This document shows positions 7,909 to 15,365 of a DNA stretch of 64,000 nucleotides, one piece after another. The first letter of the stretch is position 1, and each line of letters opens with the position of its first letter. The position numbers and the translations under genes were made by a program. The notes under the pieces were generated by a model. The model was not told the origin of the DNA, searched no databases, and saw only the letters and a list, made by a program, of their open reading frames with translations. This DNA comes from Streptomyces luteolifulvus (GTDB lineage Bacteria; Actinomycetota; Actinomycetes; Streptomycetales; Streptomycetaceae): assembly GCF_008806595.1 (NCBI RefSeq), contig NZ_VZRB01000020.1, forward strand, positions 99,081 to 163,080, given 5' to 3'.

Positions 7909-8739
7909 ATGACGGACGCAGCCGCTCTCCCCGGCCGGCCGCGGGGCGGGGTCCTGTCCGGCCCGGCGACCGCGCGTGCCGTCAACGTGCTCGCGCCCAA
8001 CGCCTCGGCGATGACCCTGGACGGGACGAACACCTGGATCCTCTCCGAGCCCGGCTCAGCACTCGCCGTGGTCGTGGACCCGGGGCCGCTGGACGAAGGA
8101 CATCTGAACAACGTCGTCGAGACGGCCGAGAAGGCCGGCAAGCGCATCGCCCTCACCCTGCTGACGCACGGCCACCCGGACCATGCGGAGGGCGCCGCAC
8201 GCTTCGCCGGGCTGACCGGGACGACGGTGCGGGCGCTGGACCCGGCGCTGCGGCTCGGCGACGAGGGGCTGGCCGCCGGGGACGTGGTCGCCGTCGGAGG
8301 GCTGGAGCTCAGGGTCGTACCGACCCCGGGGCACACCGCCGACTCCCTGTGCTTCCACCTCCCGGCCGACGGCGCGATCCTGACCGGCGACACCATCCTG
8401 GGCCGCGGTACGACCGTGGTGGCGCACCCCGACGGCCGCCTGGGCGACTATCTGGACTCGCTGCGGCGGCTCAGGTCGCTCACGGTCGACGACGGCGTGC
8501 ACACGGTGCTCCCGGGCCACGGCCCGGTCCTGGAGGACGCCCAGGGCGCCGTCGAGTTCTACCTCGCCCACCGTGCCCACCGGCTCGCCCAGGTCGAGAC
8601 GGCGGTGGAGGACGGCCACCGGACCCCGGCCGAGGTCGTCGCCCATGTGTACGCGGACGTGGACCGCTCCCTGTGGCCGGCGGCGGAGCTGTCGGCACGG
8701 GCGCAGCTGGACTATCTGTCGGAGCACGGACTCATTTAG
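7909..8739 (+). CDS. Metallo-beta-lactamase-fold hydrolase (LACTB2-like)
   Basis: A 276-residue metallo-hydrolase. The zinc-binding HxHxDH motif is present as THGHPDHAEG, followed by PTPGHTADS, LTGDTILG (bridging Asp) and LPGHGPV. The C-terminal helical region (EDGHRTPAEVVAHVYADVDRSLWPAAELSARAQL) matches the LACTB2 group, whose best-known members are ribonucleases or thioester hydrolases. The substrate is unknown. Its stop codon overlaps that of the convergent decayed nucleotidyltransferase gene by three bases. Confidence 0.9.
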   Translation: MTDAAALPGRPRGGVLSGPATARAVNVLAPNASAMTLDGTNTWILSEPGSALAVVVDPGPLDEGHLNNVVETAEKAGKRIALTLLTHGHPDHAEGAARFAGLTGTTVRALDPALRLGDEGLAAGDVVAVGGLELRVVPTPGHTADSLCFHLPADGAILTGDTILGRGTTVVAHPDGRLGDYLDSLRRLRSLTVDDGVHTVLPGHGPVLEDAQGAVEFYLAHRAHRLAQVETAVEDGHRTPAEVVAHVYADVDRSLWPAAELSARAQLDYLSEHGLI

Positions 8740-9342
8740 CTGCCCGCCAGTTCCGGCCGCGGTGCTTTGACGCCGTGCACGCGCGTGTACTCCGCGGCGA
8801 GCCAGGGGCCGAGATCGTCGACGTACGAGGTGAGGACGGCCCGGTCACCGGTGGGCTCGTGCCCGAGGGCGGCGGCCGCCCGCATCTGTTCGGCCCGCTC
8901 GGGGTGGTACGCGCCGAAGACCGCGGCCATCTCCTCCAGCTCACTGGTCCAGCCGTTCCAGCGGGGCATGACGAGCGTGAAGCCGGTACGGACGAGGTGC
9001 CGCGACATGAAGCGCACCAGCCGCCGCCGGGCCTCGTCGGGGTCGTCACCGGAGTCGGCGGCGGCGACCCGCTCCCGCCAGCGCGGCAGGAGCACGGCGA
9101 GGTCCCCGTTGGTCTCCCGGGCGAGCAGCGAGTCGGGGCGGTAGCGCGGCAGATACTCGGCGAGGTCCTCGCCGAGCAGCGGGGTGGTACGCGCTGTGCA
9201 GCCGCGCCCCGAACACATCGAGCACCTCGTCCCGCCCCACGGCGACGACGGGACGAAAGACGTGCGGGATACGCCCGAGGGAGCCCTCGCGCTCGATGTA
9301 GCCCTGGGCGTCGAGGCCCTTGGGGGGAGGGGGTGCGGCCAT
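8736..9342 (-). pseudogene. Nucleotidyltransferase-domain gene with internal deletion and frameshift
   Basis: Two frames on the minus strand together resemble one nucleotidyltransferase-type protein of Streptomyces that I recall at this locus. The first frame starts at 9342 (MAAPPPPKGLDAQGYIEREG) and runs to GARLHSAY. At about 9181-9191 the sense continues only in another frame, TTPLLGEDLAEYLPRYRP, and runs to the stop at 8736. Intact relatives have, in between, a block beginning YGSxxRG that carries the Gly-Ser and aspartate catalytic motifs; I estimate 75-85 residues are missing. The deletion is not a multiple of three. So the gene looks inactivated, with the loss centred on the active site. 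Sequence error cannot explain a deletion this large. Confidence 0.75.
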
Positions 9343-9493
9343 AGGGTCACTCTGCCGCGATCGGGGGGCCTGGGCGCGTTGAATTCGGCGCGGTGAGGGG
9401 GAGGCCGTTTCTGGCCGAAGTGGCCGAAGTCGGGGATGTGGGGGAAGTGGGGGTCCGGGGGCGCCGCACCCAGGAGGGGCGGTCACACGAACG

Positions 9494-9519
9494 GGGCCCG
9501 CCTTCAAGAAGACGGGCCC
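9494..9519 (-). terminator. Terminator downstream of crp
   Basis: GGGCCCG (9494-9500) pairs with CGGGCCC (9513-9519), with an inner CTTC/GAAG extension. It lies about 45 bp past the crp stop on the minus strand. Confidence 0.6.
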
Positions 9520-9520
9520 T

Positions 9521-9550
9521 CAGACGTACCCAGACCTACCCAGACGTACC
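9521..9550. repeat. Three 10-bp tandem repeats
   Basis: The unit cagacstacc occurs three times in tandem (cagacgtacc, cagacctacc, cagacgtacc) between the crp stop and its terminator. No function is evident. Confidence 0.8.
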
Positions 9551-9565
9551 GCACAAGACCCCGCG

Positions 9566-10240
9566 TCAGCGGGACCGCTTGGCCAGTCGCTCCACGTCCA
9601 GCAGAATCACGGCCCGCGCCTCCAGGCGGAGCCACCCGCGCTGCGCGAAGTCGGCCAGCGCCTTGTTCACGGTCTCGCGGGACGCGCCGACCAGCTGGGC
9701 CAGCTCCTCCTGCGTGAGGTCGTGGACGACGTGGATGCCCTCCTCGGACTGCACGCCGAAGCGGCGGGAGAGGTCGAGCAGCGCACGGGCCACACGGCCC
9801 GGGACGTCCGAGAAGACCAGGTCGGACATCGCGTCGTTGGTCTTGCGCAGCCGGCGCGCGACGGCGCGCAGCAGGGCGCCCGCCACCTCGGGGCGGACGT
9901 TCAGCCAGGGCTGGAGGTCGCCGTGGCCGAGGCCCAGCAGCTTGACCTCGGTCAGCGCGGTGGCCGTAGCCGTGCGCGGGCCCGGGTCGAAGAGCGACAG
10001 CTCGCCGATGAGCTCGCTGGGACCCACCACGGCCAGCATGTTCTCGCGGCCGTCGGGGGACGTGCGGTGGAGCTTGACCTTGCCCTCGGTGACGACGTAC
10101 AGCCGGTCACCGGGGTCGCCCTCGTGGAACAGCGAGTCGCCGCGTGCGAGGGTCACCTCACTCATGGAGGCGCGGAGCTCCGCGGCCTGCTCGTCGTCGA
10201 GAGCCGCGAAGAGCGGGTTGCGCCGCAGAACGTCGTCCAC
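9566..10240 (-). CDS. crp: Crp family transcriptional regulator
   Basis: A 224-residue Crp/Fnr-family regulator. It has a cyclic-nucleotide-binding beta-barrel (FHEGDPGDRLYVVTEGKVKLHR, then GELSLFDPGPRTATATA, near residues 30-90), a long dimerisation helix, and a C-terminal helix-turn-helix (TQEELAQLVGASRETVNKAL). I chose the GTG at 10240 because AAGGAGAG lies just upstream and the length then matches Streptomyces Crp. A longer in-frame ATG exists at 10342 but overlaps a probable operator. Streptomyces Crp controls germination, growth and many antibiotic clusters. The gene neighbours nth, as in mycobacteria. A candidate autoregulatory site lies about 90-100 bp upstream. Confidence 0.95.
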   Translation of the reverse strand: MDDVLRRNPLFAALDDEQAAELRASMSEVTLARGDSLFHEGDPGDRLYVVTEGKVKLHRTSPDGRENMLAVVGPSELIGELSLFDPGPRTATATALTEVKLLGLGHGDLQPWLNVRPEVAGALLRAVARRLRKTNDAMSDLVFSDVPGRVARALLDLSRRFGVQSEEGIHVVHDLTQEELAQLVGASRETVNKALADFAQRGWLRLEARAVILLDVERLAKRSR

Positions 10241-10328
10241 GAGTTCTCTCCTTGTCGACCTGCTCAGGGGATCTTGCGCCCCGCGTACCAGGGGACCCTG
10301 CTCCCCATTTTGCCGGACGTTCCAAACA

Positions 10329-10342
10329 GTGTGATCTGTCAC
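10329..10342. promoter_or_regulatory. Candidate Crp operator upstream of crp
   Basis: The sequence GTGTGATCTGTCAC fits exactly the GTG-N6-GNCAC motif I recall for Streptomyces Crp. It lies 89-102 bp before the crp start, in the divergent crp-nth region, which suggests autoregulation and possible co-control of nth. Confidence 0.55.
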
Positions 10343-10445
10343 AAGGATGCCGCACAGGTGTCCCGAGGTAAGCGGCAGGGGTCCAATTGGGGGCCGATCT
10401 TCTGGGTCCGGGGCGGATGTCGGTGCCGGGCTTTAGGCTGGCCGG

Positions 10446-11447
10446 GTGTCCAAATTGCCGGTGAGAGCGCAGGCCGAGGGGGCTGGGCGGGTGGTTGTAC
10501 GTCGCGATTCCGCTGTGGGCGAACAAGCCTCTGGCGGTGGCAGGAAAACGGCAAGAACGACAAAGAAGACGGCGGCCGCTCCCCAGAAGGCCACGGCCGC
10601 CGCTCCCAAGAAGGCCACGGCCGCCGTGAAGAAGGCCGGTCCCGCGAAGACCATCGCCCCGAAGCCGCCGAAGAACGAGTCGCGCACGGCCCTGGTCCGC
10701 CGGGCCCGCCGGATCAACCGCGAACTCGCCGAGGTCTATCCGTACGCCCACCCGGAGCTGGACTTCGAGAACCCCTTCCAGCTGATCCTCGCCACGGTGC
10801 TGTCCGCGCAGACCACCGACCTCAGGGTCAACCAGACCACGCCCGCCCTCTTCGCCAGGTACCCGACGCCCGAGGACCTGGCCGCGGCCAACCCGGAGGA
10901 GGTCGAGGAGATCCTCAGGCCCACCGGTTTCTTCCGGGCGAAGACCAAGTCCGTCATAGGGCTGTCCAAGGCCCTGGTGGAGCAGTTCGACGGCGAGGTC
11001 CCCGGCCGGCTGGAAGACCTCGTCAAACTGCCCGGCGTCGGCCGCAAGACCGCCTTCGTCGTGCTCGGCAACGCCTTCGGCCGCCCCGGCATCACCGTCG
11101 ACACCCACTTCCAGCGGCTGGTGAAGCGCTGGCAGTGGACCGACCAGACCGACCCCGACAAGATCGAGGCCGCCGTCGGCGCGCTCTTCCCGAAGAGCGA
11201 CTGGACGATGCTCTCGCACCATGTGATCTTCCACGGCCGCCGCATCTGCCACGCCCGCAAGCCCGCCTGCGGCGCCTGCCCCATCGCCCCGCTCTGCCCG
11301 GCGTACGGCGAGGGCGAGACGGACCCCGAGAAGGCGAGGAAGCTGCTCAAGTACGAGAAGGGCGGTTTCCCGGGCCAGCGTCTGAAGCCCCCGCAGGCGT
11401 ACCTCGACGCGGGCGGCAAGCCGGCCCCGCCGCTGGGGGCGGGATGA
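10446..11447 (+). CDS. nth: Endonuclease III (DNA glycosylase/AP lyase)
   Basis: A base-excision repair enzyme of 333 residues. After a 75-residue Lys/Ala/Thr-rich N-terminal extension, the catalytic region has the helix-hairpin-helix LPGVGRKTA with its catalytic lysine, and the catalytic aspartate in TVDTHFQRL. A 4Fe-4S cluster motif C-X6-C-X2-C-X5-C is near the C-terminus (CHARKPACGACPIAPLC). It removes oxidised pyrimidines and cleaves abasic sites. The start is a GTG; the extension repeats AAPKKAT-like blocks and may be partly non-native if translation begins later. It is divergent from crp, as in mycobacteria. The stop codon lies inside a 26-bp tandem duplication. Confidence 0.95.
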   Translation: MSKLPVRAQAEGAGRVVVRRDSAVGEQASGGGRKTARTTKKTAAAPQKATAAAPKKATAAVKKAGPAKTIAPKPPKNESRTALVRRARRINRELAEVYPYAHPELDFENPFQLILATVLSAQTTDLRVNQTTPALFARYPTPEDLAAANPEEVEEILRPTGFFRAKTKSVIGLSKALVEQFDGEVPGRLEDLVKLPGVGRKTAFVVLGNAFGRPGITVDTHFQRLVKRWQWTDQTDPDKIEAAVGALFPKSDWTMLSHHVIFHGRRICHARKPACGACPIAPLCPAYGEGETDPEKARKLLKYEKGGFPGQRLKPPQAYLDAGGKPAPPLGAG

Positions 11448-11481
11448 CGGAACGACCGCTGGGGGCGGGATGACGGAACGA
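11430..11481. repeat. 26-bp perfect tandem duplication at nth stop codon
   Basis: Bases 11430-11455 and 11456-11481 are identical. Each copy contains the end of nth with its ATGA stop. The second copy adds a duplicate untranslated tail before the next gene. It looks like a recent replication-slippage event. Confidence 0.9.
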
Positions 11482-11519
11482 TCTCGTGAGGTCCGGGCGT
11501 TGGACCCGAGGGAACGGGG

Positions 11520-12221
11520 GTGGCGATGACGCGAGCGAGCAATACGTGGGGCGGCCCGGTGACACTCAGCAAGGAGGGCCTTCCCGGCTGGCTGGACCCG
11601 GTGGTGCACGCCGTGGAGACGGTCGAGCCGCTGCAGCTGAGCCGCTTCCTGCCCCCGGAGAACGGCGCGGGGCGCCAGTCCGCCGTCCTCATCCTGTTCG
11701 GCGAGGGCGAGCGCGGCCCCGAGCTGCTGCTCATGGAGCGGGCGACCTCCCTGCGCTCCCACGCCGGCCAGCCGTCCTTCCCCGGCGGCGCCCTCGACCC
11801 CGAGGACGGCGACCCGAAGGCCGACGGGCCGCTGCGGGCCGCCCTCCGCGAGGCCGAGGAGGAGACCGGGCTCGACCCGGCCGGAGTCCAGCTCTTCGGC
11901 GTGCTGCCCAAGCTCTACATCCCGGTCAGCAGATTCGTCGTCACCCCCGTTCTCGGCTGGTGGCGCGAGCCCAGCCCGGTCGGGGTGGTCGATCCGGCCG
12001 AGACCGCCCGTGTCTTCACGGTCCCCGTGGCGGATCTCACGGACCCCGGCAACCGGGCCACCACCGTCCACCCCAGCGGCCACCGAGGTCCGGCATTTCT
12101 GGTCGAATCGGCCCTGGTCTGGGGTTTTACGGCCGGAATCATCGACCGCCTGCTCCACTTCTCGGGCTGGGAGCGGCCCTGGGACCGGGAGAAGCAGGTC
12201 CCGCTCGACTGGCGGTCATGA
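11520..12221 (+). CDS. NUDIX hydrolase, CoA pyrophosphatase type
   Basis: A 233-residue NUDIX protein. The CoA-type signature LLMERATSLRSHAGQPSFPGG precedes a canonical Nudix box (GGALDPEDGD...ALREAEEETGLDP). This combination marks the NUDT7/YeaB group, which hydrolyses coenzyme A and its derivatives. The start is the GTG at 11520, with an in-frame ATG two codons on (11526). It lies between nth and the MarP-like protease gene, an order also found in mycobacteria. Confidence 0.88.
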   Translation: MAMTRASNTWGGPVTLSKEGLPGWLDPVVHAVETVEPLQLSRFLPPENGAGRQSAVLILFGEGERGPELLLMERATSLRSHAGQPSFPGGALDPEDGDPKADGPLRAALREAEEETGLDPAGVQLFGVLPKLYIPVSRFVVTPVLGWWREPSPVGVVDPAETARVFTVPVADLTDPGNRATTVHPSGHRGPAFLVESALVWGFTAGIIDRLLHFSGWERPWDREKQVPLDWRS

Positions 12222-12272
12222 CAGGGTGTCCCCTGAGGTGACCGCGAAGTGATGAGGCGAGGCTAAAAACCG

Positions 12273-13472
12273 GTGAACGTGCTGGACATCCTGTTGCTGG
12301 TCGCCGCCGTGTGGTTCGCGATCGTCGGTTACCGCCAGGGCTTCGTGGTCGGCATCCTGTCGGTGATCGGTTTCCTGGGCGGCGGTCTCGTCGCCGTCTC
12401 CGTGCTTCCGGTGATCTGGGACGCCCTGAGCGACAACGCGGAGGTCAGCACCACCGCCGCCGTCGTCGCGGTCGTCATCGTGATCGTCTGCGCCTCGGTC
12501 GGCCAGGCCCTGACCACCCACCTCGGCAACAAGCTGCGCCGCTACATCACCTGGTCACCGGCCCGCGCCCTGGACGCCACCGGCGGCGCTCTGGTGAACG
12601 TCGTCGCGATGCTCCTGGTGGCCTGGCTGATCGGCTCCGCCCTCGCACAGACCACACTGCCGACGCTGGGCAAGGAGGTCCGCAACTCCAAGGTGCTGCT
12701 GGGCGTCTCGGAGGCGCTGCCCGATCAGGCCGACACCTGGTTCAAGGACTTCACCTCGGTCCTTGCGCAGAACGGTTTCCCGCAGGTCTTCAGCCCGTTC
12801 TCCAACGAGCCGATCAAGGAGGTCAAGCCGCCGGACCCGGCCCTCGCCAACAGCCCGGTGGCCACCCGGGCCCAGCGCTCCATCGTCAAGGTGATGGGCA
12901 CCGCGCAGAGCTGCGGCAAGGTCCTCGAGGGCACCGGCTTCGTCTTCGGCGACCGCCGTGTCATGACCAACGCGCATGTCGTGGGCGGCGTCGACGAGCC
13001 CACCGTCCAGATAGGCGGCGAGGGCCGGAAGTACGACGCCACGGTCGTCCTGTACGACTGGGAGCGCGACATCGCCGTACTGGACGTGCCGGACCTGAGC
13101 GCGCCCGCCCTGAAGTTCACGTCCGAGGACGCGGCCAGCGGCGACGGCGCGATCATCGCGGGCTTCCCGGAGAACGGGGCGTACGACGTCCGCGCCGCGC
13201 GGGTGCGCGGCCGCATCACGGCCAACGGCCCGGACATCTACCACCGCGGCACCGTGCACCGCGATGTGTACTCGCTGTACGCGACCGTCCGCCAGGGCAA
13301 CTCCGGCGGCCCGCTGCTCACGCCCGAGGGCAAGGTGTACGGCGTGGTCTTCGCGAAGTCGCTCGACGACTCCGACACCGGCTACGCGCTCACCGCGGAC
13401 GAGATCCAGGGGGACATCGCCAAGGGCCGTACCGCCACGCAGCAGGTGGACAGCGACAGCTGCGCACTCTAG
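12273..13472 (+). CDS. MarP-like membrane serine protease (CvpA-trypsin fusion)
   Basis: A 399-residue membrane protease. The N-terminal 150 residues hold four hydrophobic segments typical of the CvpA/colicin V production domain (MNVLDILLLVAAVWF onward). A linker is followed by an extracytoplasmic trypsin-like domain with His near 234 (TNAHVV), Asp near 265 (DIAVLD) and Ser near 344 (QGNSGGPLL). Two cysteines flank the protease domain (SCGKVL near its start and DSCAL at the C-terminus) and could form a disulfide. The family representative is M. tuberculosis MarP (Rv3671c), a periplasmic protease required for acid resistance. The GTG start gives the correct first membrane helix. The stop overlaps a strong terminator hairpin. 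Confidence 0.92.
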   Translation: MNVLDILLLVAAVWFAIVGYRQGFVVGILSVIGFLGGGLVAVSVLPVIWDALSDNAEVSTTAAVVAVVIVIVCASVGQALTTHLGNKLRRYITWSPARALDATGGALVNVVAMLLVAWLIGSALAQTTLPTLGKEVRNSKVLLGVSEALPDQADTWFKDFTSVLAQNGFPQVFSPFSNEPIKEVKPPDPALANSPVATRAQRSIVKVMGTAQSCGKVLEGTGFVFGDRRVMTNAHVVGGVDEPTVQIGGEGRKYDATVVLYDWERDIAVLDVPDLSAPALKFTSEDAASGDGAIIAGFPENGAYDVRAARVRGRITANGPDIYHRGTVHRDVYSLYATVRQGNSGGPLLTPEGKVYGVVFAKSLDDSDTGYALTADEIQGDIAKGRTATQQVDSDSCAL

Positions 13473-13496
13473 GTCCTGTCGTTGACGACAGGACCT
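13471..13496 (+). terminator. Perfect 11-bp hairpin overlapping protease stop
   Basis: AGGTCCTGTCG (13471-13481) and its complement (13486-13496) flank a TTGA loop. The hairpin begins within the TAG stop of the MarP-like gene. Confidence 0.85.
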
Positions 13497-13526
13497 GCTG
13501 GGGCGGGCCCTGGGCCGAACGGCGTG

Positions 13527-13709
13527 TCAGCCGCGCGGGTGGCGCAGGCGTACCGAGACCCAGCGGGCCCGGCGGCGCAGGATGCGCGGGATACCCACCC
13601 GGAGATCCGTGTCCGGCAGCTGCGGGGCAGCGCCTTCCTGGTGGGAGCTCAGGCCGCTGCCCGAGCGTCGATTGCGAACTACGTCACTGTAGTCGTGCGT
13701 CCAGCCCAT
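13527..13709 (-). CDS. Small hypothetical protein
   Basis: A 60-residue basic reading frame starting MGWTHDYSDVVRNRRSG and ending in an Arg-rich segment (RRRARWVSVRLRHPRG). It fills most of the gap between the MarP-like gene and the alpha/beta hydrolase gene. GGGG lies just before the ATG, a weak ribosome-binding site. No domain is recognisable. The balanced N-terminal composition and the absence of any competing frame make it plausible, but it could be spurious. Confidence 0.4.
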   Translation of the reverse strand: MGWTHDYSDVVRNRRSGSGLSSHQEGAAPQLPDTDLRVGIPRILRRRARWVSVRLRHPRG

Positions 13710-13837
13710 ACCCCGACGTCTGCCCCTGCCCCATGGTCGATAATCGCCTCCGGGCCGCCCAATTGGCCTATGCGCCAGGCAATTGGCCGTTCACAGGACA
13801 CGCGTTCAGGCCCCGGACACCGGGCGCATCGGCGTGG

Positions 13838-14785
13838 TCACCGATCGGGTTCGGGATCCTTCAGCCAGTTGATCAGCTCTGCCGAGAAGGCGACCGGATC
13901 CTCCTCGTGCGGGAAGTGCCCGAGCCCGTCGAAGAGCCGCCAGCGGTACGGCGCCTCGACGTACTCCCCGGATCCGGCCGCGCTGCGGATCCGCATCACT
14001 GGGTCGAGCGAGCCGTGCAGATGCAGCGTCGGCACACGCACCGGGCGCTTCATACGACGGTTGAACTGGATGCCGTCGGGGCGGGCGATCGACCGCACCA
14101 TCCAGCGGTACGGCTCGATCGAGCAGTGCGCCGCGGAGGGGATGCACATCGCGCGCCGGTACGCCTCCACCGCATCGTCGTCCGGCAGGCCCGGGCCGGA
14201 CCAGTCCCGGATCAGCCGGCCCACCAGCGCGCCGTCGTCGGCGGTGAGCCGGCGTTCCGGGATCCAGGGCCGCTGGAATCCCCAGATGTAGGAGCCCGCG
14301 CTGGTCTGCTTGAGGTCCGAGAGCATGGCCGAGCGCCAGCGCCGGGGGTGCGGCATGGACGCCACCGCGAGCCGCCGTACGAGCTTGGGCCGCATCGCGG
14401 CGGCCGTCCACGCCAGATAGCCGCCCAGGTCATGGCCGACCAGCGCGGCGTCCGGCTCGCCCAGGGAGCGGATCACGCCGGTCACGTCGAGGGCGAGGTT
14501 GGCCGGGTCGTATCCGCGCGGGGTGCGGTCGCTGCCGCCGACGCCCCGCAGGTCCATGGCGACGGCCCGGAAGCCCGCGTCGGCGAGCGCGACGAGCTGA
14601 TGCCGCCAGGCCCACCAGAACTGCGGGAAGCCGTGCAGCAGCAGGACCAGCGGCCCGTCGCCCAGTTCGGCGATGTGGAAACGCGCGCCGTTGGCGGCGA
14701 CGTTGCGATGGGTCACCTCGTGCCCGCCGGGGAGGTCCAGTCGTACGAGCGAGGCAGGCTGCGCCGAAGCGGCGGGATCCGTCAT
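13838..14785 (-). CDS. Alpha/beta hydrolase (epoxide hydrolase-like)
   Basis: A 315-residue alpha/beta-hydrolase. The oxyanion-hole motif LLHGFPQFWWAWRHQ, the nucleophile elbow GHDLGG (Asp nucleophile) and a C-terminal GLGHFPHEEDP with the catalytic His are all present. An aspartate nucleophile with HGFP is typical of epoxide hydrolases and haloalkane dehalogenases. The mycobacterial neighbour at this place is annotated EphE, as I recall. The start ATG overlaps the stop of the upstream holin-like gene by four bases, so translation is coupled. The real substrate is unknown. Confidence 0.88.
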   Translation of the reverse strand: MTDPAASAQPASLVRLDLPGGHEVTHRNVAANGARFHIAELGDGPLVLLLHGFPQFWWAWRHQLVALADAGFRAVAMDLRGVGGSDRTPRGYDPANLALDVTGVIRSLGEPDAALVGHDLGGYLAWTAAAMRPKLVRRLAVASMPHPRRWRSAMLSDLKQTSAGSYIWGFQRPWIPERRLTADDGALVGRLIRDWSGPGLPDDDAVEAYRRAMCIPSAAHCSIEPYRWMVRSIARPDGIQFNRRMKRPVRVPTLHLHGSLDPVMRIRSAAGSGEYVEAPYRWRLFDGLGHFPHEEDPVAFSAELINWLKDPEPDR

Positions 14786-15270
14786 GACGACGAGCGTGCC
14801 ACAGCTTCGATGGCCTGGGGGGCCCGGTCCTGGGGGAGCTCCGGACGCGGGTGCGGCTTGGCCTTCTGCAGCACGCCGGCCGTCTCCTTCATCGAGGCGG
14901 CGACCTTCTGCGGGCCCTGGCTCTTCTTGGCCTTCTTCGCGAAGACCACGCCGATCAGCGCGAGGACCGCGGCGACCAGCACGTTCGCCGCGAAGGACAG
15001 CAGGAAGCAGATCGCGAGGTTCCAGTCGCTCCAGGTCCGGATGCCGTACGCCAGCGCGAAGTTCAGCATCGGCAGGGAGAAGATCAGGACCGCGCCCGCC
15101 AGCGAGAACGCGCCGCCGCTCGTCGCCCCGCGCTTGACGTCCTGCTTGAGCTGCGCCTTGGCCAGTGCGATCTCGTCGTGCACCAGCGCCGACATTTCGG
15201 TCGTCGCCGAGGCGAACAGCTGGCCGATGCTGCGTTCGGCGCCGACCGGGCTGCCGTCGGGTGCGCTCAT
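14782..15270 (-). CDS. Phage holin-superfamily (DUF1469-like) membrane protein
   Basis: A 162-residue protein with a cytoplasmic helical start (IGQLFASATTEMSALVHDEIALAKAQLKQD) and two membrane helices (near residues 58-80 and 88-112). This is the DUF1469/Actinobacteria holin-X pattern. It overlaps the following hydrolase gene by four bases. The 5' leader carries direct repeats of GACAATCNGAC. It is probably not a phage lysis protein; its role is unknown. Confidence 0.8.
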   Translation of the reverse strand: MSAPDGSPVGAERSIGQLFASATTEMSALVHDEIALAKAQLKQDVKRGATSGGAFSLAGAVLIFSLPMLNFALAYGIRTWSDWNLAICFLLSFAANVLVAAVLALIGVVFAKKAKKSQGPQKVAASMKETAGVLQKAKPHPRPELPQDRAPQAIEAVARSSS

Positions 15271-15365
15271 CGCGGTCTCCCTTGTTGTCTGTCCGATTGT
15301 CCGTCTGATTGTCTGTCCGGATCATGCCTGACGGTGAACGGGCTCTTTTGTACCGTCCCGTCAGA

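Noticed and set aside
14782..15270. Prophage lysis gene
   Set aside because: The holin-superfamily label is structural. The gene sits in the conserved chromosomal block with no other phage genes.
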